32,800 nt of DNA. It comes from a virus. A program made the position numbers and the translations under genes. Below the pieces are notes generated by a model, which ran no database searches, was not told the DNA's origin, and worked only from the letters and a program-made list of their open reading frames with translations. Where the stretch lies: the IMG/VR virus record IMGVR_UViG_3300005613_000249, positions 1 through 32,800 of that record. The stretch is one strand, 5' to 3'. Below, in pieces: positions 19,102 to 27,081 of this stretch (its first letter is position 1; the number at the start of each line of letters is the position of its first letter).

Positions 19102-19377
19102 TTAAGCTTTTAAAATACTTGTAACTTCTGTCTTAGATGCATCTTCATACACTACTGTAAAAGTAAGTGCTGCTACTCCAGTAGCACCACCATTTACAAG
19201 AGTATAAATCTCTGTAGTAGAATCTGCATAATTTACATCGACATAATCAAAAGTAGCAGCATCTATAGCAGCCTGAAATGGTGATAACACACCAAAATTA
19301 TGAACTATACTTCTAAATCCTTTTTTTGTTTCATCATAACTCAAACTTAGAGCATCTGATCCATTTTCCATTGACAT
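19102..19377 (-). CDS. Small protein between portal and scaffold genes, unknown
   Basis: This 91-residue acidic protein starts at ATG 19377 behind AGGAG. It reads as a short helix (SPFQAAIDAATFD) between beta strands (YVDVNYADSTTEIYTLV and ALTFTVVYEDASKTEVTSIL). The general pattern, small and strand-rich, resembles the 62-aa protein after the capsid gene, but no clear identity is seen. A minor head or decoration role is plausible from its place. Confidence 0.65.
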   Translation of the reverse strand: MSMENGSDALSLSYDETKKGFRSIVHNFGVLSPFQAAIDAATFDYVDVNYADSTTEIYTLVNGGATGVAALTFTVVYEDASKTEVTSILKA

Positions 19378-19379
19378 TG

Positions 19380-19544
19380 TTATTTCTCCTTTTTAGGTTT
19401 TAATTTTTGAAACAGAGCATTTACCCTAGCCCAGTGTTCATCCTTAAATTTATTTTCTGGGATGTGTTCATTACGAGATACAGCAGATTTAGCTCTATCC
19501 CATAACTTCTCATCCTTCTTAGTCTTCACTACACCTTCAGGCAT
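19380..19544 (-). CDS. 54-residue basic protein after portal
   Basis: This short gene was read directly from the sequence. It starts at ATG 19544, overlapping the portal stop as TAATG, and ends 2 nt before the next gene. The product is Lys-rich and helical: MPEGVVKTKKDEKLWDRAKS followed by an E-H-x-x-x-N-K-F and a DEHWARVNALFQKLK helix. Small proteins of this shape (V-V-K-T-K-K-D-E-x-L-W-x-x-A-K) are common next to portal genes in tailed phages. The function is unknown. Confidence 0.8.
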   Translation of the reverse strand: MPEGVVKTKKDEKLWDRAKSAVSRNEHIPENKFKDEHWARVNALFQKLKPKKEK

Positions 19545-21568
19545 TAGAGACCCCCAGTCTCATTGTCGAATTCTTGACCTGATAAAGGGTTTTTGGGCAT
19601 CCTAGGCATATTTGTCTTAGCTGCCATATCCGTCTCCATCCCCGCTGGAGCTATATCTGCTGCTGCTGGTGGAGGAATAGGACCCCCACGACCCGGTTGC
19701 ATTGGAGGTTGACCTGGCATAGCTGGTCCTGGAGGACCTGCTGGTGCGGCAGGTGCTACTGGTTCTTGACCCATCTTAGCTAATAATGCCGGATCTCCTG
19801 TCCTCAATAAATTTAAGTGTTCATTTAAATGTGCTATCACAGATTTTACTACCACAGGATCCTTTCTAGACTCTGGACTAGCTAATACTGCCTTATGCTC
19901 CATAATATGCTGTAAATGAGCATCAGTAATAATTGCCTTGGGCGTTTCCCCATTCATCATTATCTCATTCTCACTCCTCATCTGATATAACTCCTTAATA
20001 TCTGCTTCATCAGCATAATCTAAATTCCCTGTCTCCATTACCATCTCATATTGCTGTGGATTCTTAATCCATCCCCTCTCTACCATCGAATCAGCTAATT
20101 GAATCTTACCTGCTAAAGTCTTAGTCAAAGGATTAGCAACATCCACTTGGACTCTGTTGACCAACTGAAGATCCTCTCCTTTAAATTCCTTCAAATAAGA
20201 TTGATTATATTTACCACTGATCGTAGCTATCCTAGGTACTTGAGCAAAATCCTTTAAGGTATACACTATTGCAGATCCTACATCTTCCAATAACTCCACA
20301 TAAGATTGCTGTAACCCACTGTTAAACTCAATTGCCTGAGAAGCTAACAATGCTAATGCATTCCCTGATTTAATATTAGGAGGCACCATTCCTCTATTCA
20401 CATCAGAAATACCTACTAATATCTGCATTAAGGTTTCTAATTGTTTTATGAAATTAAATACTTCAGGAGCAGTCATAGTCAAATTGATTGGTTCCGGCTT
20501 CCCCATTCCAGGATCATACTCAATTAGATTCAGACCACCAGTCAAGGTATCCACTGAAATATTAAAACCACGAGGAATCAATATTGATTGTACTGCAAAT
20601 GTAGATTGATTAGTGGTGACACAAGAATATAAAGCTGTGACCGCTTGTTGTATTGCTAAAATATCAAAAGCAACTGTATATCCAAATTGACAGAAATCTT
20701 GTTCCTCGGGGGCAAGCCTGTACACATTAAGATATTTATATGGAAGAGGTCCATCACTTAAAACAATCTTATCATCTAATAAAATTACTTCTCGTCCATC
20801 TGGTATCGCTGCTGATCTTCTATGTACAAAAGTATATTTAGGAATGATTTCACTTTCATTGTATCCCACAGTAGTAATATGGTTCATGTACATGAACATG
20901 CTTTCATCAAAAGATAACTCCACAATATCTTCCGCCATCTCTGGATATTGAGCAGCTAATTCATATTTATTGACAAAGTCTACTAAGACATACCAAAGAT
21001 TATCCTTTGCATCGATATTAAAATAATCTCTAGCAACAAAATGAGGCATATAAGTTTTTACCCTTAAATCCCCTGCTTTAATCATCTGTTGAGAATCCTG
21101 ATCTACAATACTATCTTCCCCAGCAAACATATCCCAAGATACTGCTGTAAAAGATTCACCATATTTTAAACCATAATCTACAGCCGTTTTAAGTGCCCTC
21201 TCTACTTTTTGCTCCCTCATATAATAATCTAGTAAAGATGCTGCTAATTTACATGCTGCTGTTGATTTTGTATCCGTATTGACTGATCTAGGTTTAAGTG
21301 CTGGTCGTTGGTTTGTGGTGAGTACCTTTATATGATTTAAAAGAGATTTGTAATGATTAGCAGGCATATTGATATATTCTTCATGATCCCCACTTCTATA
21401 TAATTCTCCGTTAGATTCTCTAGCTTCATAATATTGATCATGGGACATTGCCCACAAAGATGCTATTCCAGAACTCATTAAAAAATTATAGTAACCATCG
21501 ACTCGATCCATTATTTCTGGACCAATGTCCTCTGTTGATTTAGTAGCAAAATAAATATTATCAGACAT
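19544..21568 (-). CDS. Portal protein
   Basis: This 674-residue protein starts at ATG 21568 behind AGGAG, 4 nt after the terminase stop. The size fits the larger podoviral portals. The first 150 residues hold the conserved clip/wing features (INMPANHYKSLLNHIKVLTT, RPALKPRSVNTDTKSTAACK, LDYYMREQKVERALKTAVDY). Around residue 370 there is the helical stem segment (VFNFIKQLETLMQILVGISD with GMVPPNIKSGNALALL). The C-terminal 80 residues are Pro/Gly/Met-rich and flexible, ending in a charged tail. It forms the dodecameric vertex through which DNA is packed and released. Terminase upstream and scaffold/coat downstream support the call. Confidence 0.88.
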   Translation of the reverse strand: MSDNIYFATKSTEDIGPEIMDRVDGYYNFLMSSGIASLWAMSHDQYYEARESNGELYRSGDHEEYINMPANHYKSLLNHIKVLTTNQRPALKPRSVNTDTKSTAACKLAASLLDYYMREQKVERALKTAVDYGLKYGESFTAVSWDMFAGEDSIVDQDSQQMIKAGDLRVKTYMPHFVARDYFNIDAKDNLWYVLVDFVNKYELAAQYPEMAEDIVELSFDESMFMYMNHITTVGYNESEIIPKYTFVHRRSAAIPDGREVILLDDKIVLSDGPLPYKYLNVYRLAPEEQDFCQFGYTVAFDILAIQQAVTALYSCVTTNQSTFAVQSILIPRGFNISVDTLTGGLNLIEYDPGMGKPEPINLTMTAPEVFNFIKQLETLMQILVGISDVNRGMVPPNIKSGNALALLASQAIEFNSGLQQSYVELLEDVGSAIVYTLKDFAQVPRIATISGKYNQSYLKEFKGEDLQLVNRVQVDVANPLTKTLAGKIQLADSMVERGWIKNPQQYEMVMETGNLDYADEADIKELYQMRSENEIMMNGETPKAIITDAHLQHIMEHKAVLASPESRKDPVVVKSVIAHLNEHLNLLRTGDPALLAKMGQEPVAPAAPAGPPGPAMPGQPPMQPGRGGPIPPPAAADIAPAGMETDMAAKTNMPRMPKNPLSGQEFDNETGGL

Positions 21569-21572
21569 TTAA

Positions 21573-23126
21573 CTATCTCCTATGAGTTTTTTTATTCCTC
21601 TTAGCTGGAGTTACAAAAGCTTTCCTAAATTCTTTCTTATTATGAGATTCTTTATCTATGTTTGACATAAGTACATTAGCAACGGAGATCCCATAAGTAG
21701 TAGGTACAGGATTCACTGTCCTATTCAATGATCTTACTAAATACATGAACGCTGCTAAAGCATCCATGTGCCCCAATTCTTTAGTCCTACCAAAATCCTT
21801 CTTTAATCTCCCAGCCTCACTATCTGCCCACACCCCATTCTCTAAAGTTTTTATTAATAATTTACAACGAGGATGTACTCTTACTTGATTACAACCCACC
21901 AAAATCTTCATGGAGTTGACCATCGCTTCCAGCGTAGTCTTCTCAACAGCACTGATCCCAATCTTGTGAAGATGTACAAAATCATTTACTAATTGAGGGT
22001 TGTCGGAATCACATACCCTCCTATACAAAGCACTACTCCCAAAGACCTCTAATTCTGTTTCCTTTAATAATTTAGCAATCTCTGGCGTAGTCGTATTCTT
22101 TACATAAAATTCATTAAGCACCATTAAAGTAGCTGCAGAAAAATCATAATAAGCACATAGCCCTACAGTCCAGTCTCTCTTCACCCCTAAATCTAATACG
22201 GTATATTTATGATAGAATTGAAAGAAGGGGTCACTATCTGGGGTAAACTCCTCTGGTAAGACAAACTTATCCGTCCTCCATTCAGCCACTATTGCCTTGT
22301 CTGGATCAATCTTAAATTTACAAAGATACTCCACTTGCCATTCAATAGAATCTTCACCACCTGCTAAATCCTTATATTCTTGAATAGTCTCTGGGAGTAG
22401 GGTGGTATTAGCATAAATATCTTGATGGAAATAAGATCCTCTTAATTGTGCTTCAATACAGAAATTCTTGAATTCTTCCCCTGATGCTGTTGCTTTTTGT
22501 TCTGGGGTAGACATTATAATAATTCTTCCATTACAGGTAAGAGTTTGAGGAAGTAATACAGACATCACAATATATCTTAAAGCAGTACAAAATGCTGCCT
22601 CATCTACTAGTGCTAAATCACAACGATCCCCTCTTAAATTTTCATATCTTTGATTATCAGTGCCATGGATATGAAAACGAGTACCATTAGGAAAAATATA
22701 ACAATCATCTTTAGTTGACCATTTAGGGGCACATCCTTTTGGAGCATCTTCTACTATCTTTTTCCAAATCTCCATAAAGGTAGTCTTCATACCTTTTTGG
22801 GTCTTAGAGGTCATTTTGATTTCTGATCCAGGATTCTGCATCCCAAAGACAATAGCATAAATAATAGCTACAGCAGTCTTTCCCCATCTCCTAGAACAAT
22901 TTACTACTGTGATTCTATGAGTAGCATCATCATAAATATCAAATAATATATGTTGGTGGGGATATAGTTTGTAACGGAGTAGACCCCGCTTCCAAGCTAA
23001 TCTTAGTGCAAAATCAGGATTATCTTTAAGATACTTTTTTCTCTGTCTTTTGGTTGGCTTTTTTCTTTTTCTTAGAAGTAGATTTTTCTGCCTTTGACTT
23101 AAATTTTTTAAGTTGATTTGCTTCAT
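21573..23126 (-). CDS. terL: Terminase large subunit
   Basis: This 517-residue packaging motor starts at ATG 23126, preceded by AGGA; a TTG at 23141 has no ribosome site. The Walker A motif is CSRRWGKT (residues 77-84), Walker B is LALVDE (171-176) and the coupling motif is MSTP (205-208). The nuclease domain follows, with Asp312 in VLDLG, acidic residues in CDSDNPQ (about 372-378) and Asp455 in GHMDALAAF. The first 35 residues are extremely Lys/Arg-rich. The 5' end overlaps the preceding gene by 101 nt in another frame. It cuts concatemers and drives DNA into the procapsid by ATP hydrolysis, docked on the portal encoded next. Confidence 0.95.
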   Translation of the reverse strand: MKQINLKNLSQRQKNLLLRKRKKPTKRQRKKYLKDNPDFALRLAWKRGLLRYKLYPHQHILFDIYDDATHRITVVNCSRRWGKTAVAIIYAIVFGMQNPGSEIKMTSKTQKGMKTTFMEIWKKIVEDAPKGCAPKWSTKDDCYIFPNGTRFHIHGTDNQRYENLRGDRCDLALVDEAAFCTALRYIVMSVLLPQTLTCNGRIIIMSTPEQKATASGEEFKNFCIEAQLRGSYFHQDIYANTTLLPETIQEYKDLAGGEDSIEWQVEYLCKFKIDPDKAIVAEWRTDKFVLPEEFTPDSDPFFQFYHKYTVLDLGVKRDWTVGLCAYYDFSAATLMVLNEFYVKNTTTPEIAKLLKETELEVFGSSALYRRVCDSDNPQLVNDFVHLHKIGISAVEKTTLEAMVNSMKILVGCNQVRVHPRCKLLIKTLENGVWADSEAGRLKKDFGRTKELGHMDALAAFMYLVRSLNRTVNPVPTTYGISVANVLMSNIDKESHNKKEFRKAFVTPAKRNKKTHRR

Positions 23127-23352
23127 TTGCTTTCCTAGCAACTAAAAATGCTTCTATTTCATCATCAGTAAAAACATCTTCATCCACATCCTTATGCTCA
23201 TCAGCTAAAGCAGGAGTAGTGTGGAGAGTCTTCTTCATATTTAATAGACTCTCCAACTTTCTCATCTCAACAAGGTCAAGAGGACCTTCAGCTTGCTTAG
23301 CTTTTAGTTCTGCTATTTCTATATTAATTATATTTAGAGTTGAATTATTCAT
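23026..23352 (-). CDS. Possible terminase small subunit
   Basis: This 108-residue protein starts at ATG 23352; the ribosome site is weak. It has an N-terminal helical pair (NIINIEIAELKAKQAEGPLD, LVEMRKLESLLNMKK), an acidic linker (DEHKDVDEDVFTDDEIEAFL) and a very basic C-terminus (STSKKKKKANQKTEKKVS). A small helical oligomer with a charged tail directly before the large terminase is the expected form and place of the small subunit. No DNA-binding motif is clear, so the call is by position. Its basic tail is encoded by the same DNA as the basic start of the large subunit. Confidence 0.5.
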   Translation of the reverse strand: MNNSTLNIINIEIAELKAKQAEGPLDLVEMRKLESLLNMKKTLHTTPALADEHKDVDEDVFTDDEIEAFLVARKANEANQLKKFKSKAEKSTSKKKKKANQKTEKKVS

Positions 23353-23371
23353 AGATTTCTGGGGATATCAT

Positions 23372-23749
23372 CTAGCTCTTTCTCCTAGGCATAAAAGCTT
23401 GACCAATATTAAAAGTAGATATCTTCGTTTTAATAACATTCACATCTTCTTCTAATTCAGAGTAAGTCTTTACCTTTTCAGCAACAGCAGATAAGTCAGT
23501 CTCTACAGTATTGATATGATCTATCTCCTTTTCCAGCTTATCCATTCTTTTCATTAACTCTAACGCGGATTTAAGCAAACGATTCTTATTTTCAAATAAA
23601 AGATCTAGTCTTTTATTAATACGTACTTCTATGTCCGAGTCCATATCCTTAATTATTGTCAAATAACGACCTAGCAAACCCCGACTAAACATACATATTA
23701 AAGTGGTAATAATTATAAAAGTAACACAGATAATAATTGATATAACCAT
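23372..23749 (-). CDS. Membrane-anchored coiled-coil protein (possible i-spanin)
   Basis: This 125-residue protein starts at ATG 23749 in a TAATG overlap with the upstream stop. Residues 2-21 form one hydrophobic segment (VISIIICVTFIIITTLICMF) followed by Arg, which suggests N-in anchoring. The rest is a long coiled coil (KRLDLLFENKNRLLKSALEL and on through KVKTYSELEEDVNVIKTKIS) ending in a basic RRKS. An N-terminal anchor with a periplasmic coiled coil is the plan of inner-membrane spanins, which fuse the two membranes at lysis in diderm hosts. No outer-membrane spanin partner is recognised nested in it, so another membrane role remains open. Confidence 0.6.
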   Translation of the reverse strand: MVISIIICVTFIIITTLICMFSRGLLGRYLTIIKDMDSDIEVRINKRLDLLFENKNRLLKSALELMKRMDKLEKEIDHINTVETDLSAVAEKVKTYSELEEDVNVIKTKISTFNIGQAFMPRRKS

Positions 23750-24006
23750 TACCTGCTCTCCAAAACATCAAAATATCGTTGAGCTTCAATCTTAAACTCA
23801 TCAATCACAATAGCTCTCATAGTGGGTCCCACTCTGTCCTGTTTGATCAGTTTATCCCCTAGAGTGTAATTAGTGACAAAGTACCAGTTACTGCCATCTC
23901 TGCTTAAAGTGAAGGATTTCTCACAATCTTTAAGATCCACTTTCTTCTCCTTGGATGGTGTTGCTTTCTTCTTTGTCTTGGTTTCTGTTTGTAGTTCCTC
24001 TGACAT
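23749..24006 (-). CDS. Small basic protein, unknown
   Basis: This 85-residue protein starts at ATG 24006 behind AAGGAG. The first 25 residues are Lys/Glu/Thr-rich and disordered. The rest (KSFTLSRDGSNWYFVTNYTL, then RVGPTMRAIVIDEFKIEAQR) reads as strands and a helix, forming a small alpha/beta domain. Its 5' end overlaps the upstream gene by 77 nt in another frame. No family is recognised. Confidence 0.65.
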   Translation of the reverse strand: MSEELQTETKTKKKATPSKEKKVDLKDCEKSFTLSRDGSNWYFVTNYTLGDKLIKQDRVGPTMRAIVIDEFKIEAQRYFDVLESR

Positions 24007-24265
24007 TTCTATTCTCCTTTATTTGTTTAAGTTCATTAATTTTTGGTTGGATACTCTGATCAAATAAATAATCTATCAATCCTGGCTCTTTCATTTCTAT
24101 CTGTAATAGTTTCTCCATCAGTCTCTTCACATATCTCTCTTGTGATCTTTCGGAAGTTCTCTTTCCCCACTTAAGATTATCAAGACACGTCTGGGAATCC
24201 CATACGTCCATCTCTCTAAGCTTTAAGCATCCCATATTATGTAGATCAGTTTTATTCAATTTCAT
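23930..24265 (-). CDS. Small basic helical protein, unknown
   Basis: This 111-residue protein starts at ATG 24265, with AGGA 8 nt upstream; a TTG at 24286 is rejected. The product is helical and rich in Lys/Arg/Glu (KRTSERSQERYVKRLMEKLL) with a polar, Asn/Glu-rich C-terminus (about residues 84-111). That C-terminus is encoded by DNA that also encodes the start of the next gene. The function is unknown. It belongs to a tightly packed run of five small genes before the terminase. Confidence 0.6.
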   Translation of the reverse strand: MKLNKTDLHNMGCLKLREMDVWDSQTCLDNLKWGKRTSERSQERYVKRLMEKLLQIEMKEPGLIDYLFDQSIQPKINELKQIKENRNVRGTTNRNQDKEESNTIQGEESGS

Positions 24266-24266
24266 C

Positions 24267-24518
24267 TTAAATATCCTTTTCCTCAATAATATCTGTAGTC
24301 ACAGGAATATCCTCAAGGCATTCCTTTATATCTCTAATTCTCTGAGCGATCTGAAAGTTAAAGGAAGTCAGTATATCTATAGAATCTCTAAGACCTAATG
24401 CTGCTTCAGCATTAAATAGACCATTCTTTAGTTTGCCGACTGTACTAATAAATAACTCTTGATAGGAGCGTAGTTCTTGTTGGCTTAGATTATCTAAATC
24501 TAATTTGAGATTTTCCAT
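24267..24518 (-). CDS. Small acidic helical protein, unknown
   Basis: This 83-residue protein starts at ATG 24518 after AAGGACGG. It is helical with leucine-rich heptads (NLKLDLDNLSQQELRSYQEL, then SFNFQIAQRIRDIKECLEDI) and an acidic end. It stops 1 nt before the next start. The form suits a small oligomeric binding protein. No family is recognised. Confidence 0.65.
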   Translation of the reverse strand: MENLKLDLDNLSQQELRSYQELFISTVGKLKNGLFNAEAALGLRDSIDILTSFNFQIAQRIRDIKECLEDIPVTTDIIEEKDI

Positions 24519-24592
24519 TTATTACCGTCCTTGGTGGGTAAATAGCAAACGTCTAATGATAGCTTGCTCTTTAAAAATATATTAATAATCTA

Positions 24593-24970
24593 TTACAATT
24601 CTATTAAATCCTCTTCATCTAAAGGAGGGGGAGGTGGATCTGGTCTAATAATAAAGGGTGCTTCCCCATTTACTTCAAAATTACCATTCTCATCTCTTTT
24701 AAGATAATACTCCAAGTATTTTAAAGCTTTTTTCAAATGAAAGTCATTGCGTAAACCCTCTCTAAAGTTCTCATTCCCAGCTCTTAAAAAAACTTGGACC
24801 ATCGCATCAGAAGAAAGAGATAGTACTTTCTTCCCCAATCTAGGTTTCATCTTTTCTTTATTTACAAATTTTTTAATTTTGTATTCTAGCGTCTGTGTCT
24901 TTCTGTAATACCAGATAGTTACCCACACTAGATTCACTGCTAAGATTGTAAGTAGTAAATAAAATTCCAT
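24593..24970 (-). CDS. Membrane-anchored protein with proline-rich tail, unknown
   Basis: This 125-residue protein starts at ATG 24970 behind AAGGAG. Residues 3-21 form a hydrophobic anchor (FYLLLTILAVNLVWVTIWYY) followed by basic residues, which suggests the bulk faces the cytoplasm or inner leaflet. The middle is basic and helical (RLGKKVLSLSSDAMVQVFLR). The end is IRPDPPPPPLDEEDLIEL, a proline run followed by an acidic tail. Another single-anchor protein is encoded five genes further along. A lysis or superinfection-exclusion role is possible, but nothing specific is seen. Confidence 0.65.
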   Translation of the reverse strand: MEFYLLLTILAVNLVWVTIWYYRKTQTLEYKIKKFVNKEKMKPRLGKKVLSLSSDAMVQVFLRAGNENFREGLRNDFHLKKALKYLEYYLKRDENGNFEVNGEAPFIIRPDPPPPPLDEEDLIEL

Positions 24971-25000
24971 TAAAAACTCCTTTACCTTATATGATTTTTG

Positions 25001-25375
25001 TTAAGTATCTAGCTCTGTAAGTCTATGTTTTGAGTTAATTAGATAATAGGAGGGGTGTAAATCTATCTTTTCTAAAAACAGGTGTGACATCGCTAGCAGA
25101 CTTTCTTCTCCTTCTAAATCTTTTTTCTTAACATTAATCAAAAACTTTTTAAAATAACCCCTCAATTCTTCTTCTTTCATTAATATCGTGTTGAAAAGAA
25201 TGGGGGGGATGACCTCGTAGAGTAGAACAAATTGACCAAAAAGCCCCCTAACTCTTCGGTTAGGGAATAATCTTTCCTTTTCCAGCTCAATAATTAAAGC
25301 TTTGTCATATTGTCCGTCCTTAATTAAACGAGAAACCGATAGTCTAGTGGTCTTAATTTTTTTGTCTGGTTTCAT
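25001..25375 (-). CDS. Unknown basic helical protein
   Basis: This 124-residue protein is read from ATG 25375, where AGGGA stands upstream; an ATG at 25432 would add 19 basic residues but lies within a predicted hairpin and has poorer spacing. The product begins MKPDKKIKTTRLSVSRLIKD, then DKALIIELEKERLFPNRRVR and a hydrophobic helix (FGQFVLLYEVIPPILFNTIL). The function is unknown. The leader hairpin (25393-25443) directly upstream may affect its translation. Confidence 0.6.
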   Translation of the reverse strand: MKPDKKIKTTRLSVSRLIKDGQYDKALIIELEKERLFPNRRVRGLFGQFVLLYEVIPPILFNTILMKEEELRGYFKKFLINVKKKDLEGEESLLAMSHLFLEKIDLHPSYYLINSKHRLTELDT

Positions 25376-25392
25376 TGTTGTTTCCCTTTTTC

Positions 25393-25443
25393 TCTCGGGG
25401 TATCTCAGTTTTAAATCCGCTCTTTTCCGCATGTGCCCCGAGA
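25393..25443 (-). promoter_or_regulatory. Long-loop hairpin in the leader of the 124-aa gene
   Basis: TCTCGGGG and CCCCGAGA pair perfectly over 8 bp around a 35-nt loop, just before the ribosome site of the gene at 25001-25375. The alternative start ATG 25432 lies in the loop. It could gate start choice or protect the mRNA. Only the pairing is seen. Confidence 0.4.
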
Positions 25444-25483
25444 AGCCCTCCCAGTAGACCTTTAGAAGGCTTTTTTAAGCTAT

Positions 25484-25705
25484 CTAAGGGTTTTCGGGAA
25501 CATCCTGTTTTACTTTATTTAAATATTTATCATACACCCTAGATTTTTCTATCTCTTTTAATCTTCTTTGTTGTCTATAAAATCTATTAATATGCATAAT
25601 AGGTTGTATATCTCTTAAGCAATCCTGGACGTAATGTTTATATTGTCTAAGGATTTTGTTAACAGTTACAGATGTTAGAGATGTACTTTTTATTGTATCA
25701 ACCAT
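25484..25705 (-). CDS. Small basic protein, unknown
   Basis: This 73-residue protein starts at ATG 25705 behind AAAGGAG. It is basic and helical (VNKILRQYKHYVQDCLRDIQ, then INRFYRQQRRLKEIEKSRVY). It is the first well-supported gene after a 400-nt region with little coding sequence. A nucleic-acid-binding role would suit the charge, but there is no motif. Confidence 0.6.
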   Translation of the reverse strand: MVDTIKSTSLTSVTVNKILRQYKHYVQDCLRDIQPIMHINRFYRQQRRLKEIEKSRVYDKYLNKVKQDVPENP

Positions 25706-26109
25706 TAGTTTCTCCTTTAAGTAAGTTAGTTGTACTGTATGTCATCGCATCATACTTAGCTGTTACTTTATCTTAGCTGTTACTATATTTCGTATAGTTT
25801 AAAGAACACCTCACTAAAATTACTCTACGACATTTCACGCTACTACAGCTCACTATACCCATCGTTCCACTTTAAAGTCATTCCACCGTGATTTAATTAC
25901 ATCATATCTAGCTTCACCTACTACAGAATCACAAAAAATATTACTCCACTGATAACAGTACTGCGTATCTACTTTACTACACTTATAATCTTGCTGCATC
26001 ATACTGATCTGCACCTCACCTAACTATTACAGGATAACACTGTATCATAGGTATACATCACCTCGCTAATTACTTTATCCTTCAGCTTTTAAAGTATTAA
26101 GGAATAATA
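25706..26109. other. 404-nt region of low coding content with strong strand asymmetry
   Basis: No gene of normal size lies here. From 25801 to 26040 the plus strand holds about 68 C but only about 20 G, much more skewed than nearby genes. Short words of the tact/ctac type recur every 10-20 nt, and cttagctgttact occurs twice (25755-25767 and 25772-25784). Within it is one 49-codon minus-strand ORF (25853-26002). The region could hold regulatory sites or a replication element, or a chain of tiny genes. No terminator or tRNA is seen. Confidence 0.5.
25853..26002 (-). CDS. Possible 49-residue protein
   Basis: ATG 26002 opens 49 codons to TAG 25853. GAGGTG lies about nine bases upstream. The product would be MMQQDYKCSKVDTQYCYQWS followed by NIFCDSVVGEARYDVIKSRW and a short end. 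It has three Cys and four Trp but no known motif. A spare ORF of this size can arise by chance, so the call is tentative. Its composition is more protein-like than that of the neighbouring tiny ORFs. Confidence 0.3.
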   Translation of the reverse strand: MMQQDYKCSKVDTQYCYQWSNIFCDSVVGEARYDVIKSRWNDFKVERWV

Positions 26110-26973
26110 CTACATCCATCCTTCTTCAGAATTTTCTACTAACTCTACATAATCCTCAAGTTTTTTTAATTTAAAATCAAATGTGCCAAACATATTTGAG
26201 GATCTAAATGCTCCTAATCCTATATTTTTGCCATGACTAAATATACTCTCTAGTACTTCCAAATCATTTATTTTAGAATCTCTTCTAATTCTTAAAGTGG
26301 TTGAGAAAGTAGTTTTAGGTGGTAATTGTTCACTAGCTGCTAGGGCACTCATTATTTGTCCCATTCTAGTAAATCTTAAGGGTCTTATATTAAGTATACG
26401 TTCTTTTGTTTCTGGGTCTCTTATAATATCGTGAGAAGCTACTAAAAAAGTTTCACAAAATTTTAAATCCATGGACATGGATTCTCCCATCTGTACTTTA
26501 CTCTTTAAGATACTCTTATCCCCCCCATTAATAACATTAGCTAATACTGCTTTTACAAAGCCTAGAATCATGTGTGAAGATATCCCGACATTTCCATTAC
26601 TGTCCCTTAAAAATACAGTAGATTTGTAGAGTTCATGATCCTGCAGATAATTATCTAAACGCTGTTCTACATCTTTAGAGTACAAAAGAATATCATCTAG
26701 AGCATTAGGTATCTCTTCTTTTACATTTAGTAATTCTTGTTGTGCTCTTAAAATTCCTTTCAATTCTTCAATCTCTTTCTGCTGAGAGATGTTCTCCCCC
26801 TTGTACTTTTTAAGAGATTTACTAATCTTTTTAGAAGCAGCATTTGCTAATTTAATCTGTTCCCGAGATTTGTTAATTACATGCTCATGCATGATGTCAA
26901 CAGAAGCGTTTGTCCCCAGCATCGGCTCTCGGAGTCTTAATTGTAAATCATAATAATCAAAGATTTTGTTCAT
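26110..26973 (-). CDS. Phage early protein of unknown function, GLGAFR-type C-terminus
   Basis: This 287-residue protein starts at ATG 26973 behind GAAGGAG; an upstream ATG at 27000 has no site. After a basic, coiled-coil part (EQIKLANAASKKISKSLKKY, then QQKEIEELKGILRAQQELL) it has an alpha/beta domain ending in SHGKNIGLGAFRSSNMFGTF. That closing pattern (G-K-x-I-G-L-G-x-x-R-x-x-x-F-G-x-F) recalls a group of phage proteins often found near replication genes, but I cannot name the family. It heads the unit that leads into the packaging genes, behind its own TATAAT box and just after a terminator. Confidence 0.65.
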   Translation of the reverse strand: MNKIFDYYDLQLRLREPMLGTNASVDIMHEHVINKSREQIKLANAASKKISKSLKKYKGENISQQKEIEELKGILRAQQELLNVKEEIPNALDDILLYSKDVEQRLDNYLQDHELYKSTVFLRDSNGNVGISSHMILGFVKAVLANVINGGDKSILKSKVQMGESMSMDLKFCETFLVASHDIIRDPETKERILNIRPLRFTRMGQIMSALAASEQLPPKTTFSTTLRIRRDSKINDLEVLESIFSHGKNIGLGAFRSSNMFGTFDFKLKKLEDYVELVENSEEGWM

Positions 26974-27025
26974 CGTCTTCTCCTTCTTTTTTTTGTTCAT
27001 CTATTCTATTTTTTTGTCTTAATTA

Positions 27026-27031
27026 ATTATA
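27026..27031 (-). promoter_or_regulatory. Possible promoter (-10 TATAAT) after the early terminator
   Basis: A perfect minus-strand TATAAT lies about 53 nt before the start of the 287-aa gene and about 20 nt past the early terminator. The -35 region is only T/A-rich (TTTAAT-like), so activation or a phage factor may be needed. The arrangement terminator-promoter-gene supports a new transcription unit here. Confidence 0.4.
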
Positions 27032-27051
27032 CAGTTGATTAGGAGATTATT

Positions 27052-27081
27052 AAAAAAAAAGGGGGAAAAAGAATTTCCCCC
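27052..27081 (-). terminator. Strong rho-independent terminator after the polyamine genes
   Basis: On the minus strand GGGGGAAA, a 5-nt loop and TTTCCCCC form an 8-bp stem, followed by nine T. It ends the early unit that carries the initiator and polyamine genes. It is the strongest terminator in the window. Confidence 0.85.

Noticed and set aside
25441-25478. Plus-strand terminator-like stem (aagcc…ggctttttt)
   Set aside because: No plus-strand gene lies upstream, and the five-bp stem has a long loop.
25706-26109. tRNA gene in the low-coding region
   Set aside because: No cloverleaf with T-arm (GTTCGA-type) consensus could be found on either strand by eye.
27000-27000. Upstream ATG start of the 287-aa gene
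   Set aside because: There is no ribosome site; GAAGGAG precedes ATG 26973.
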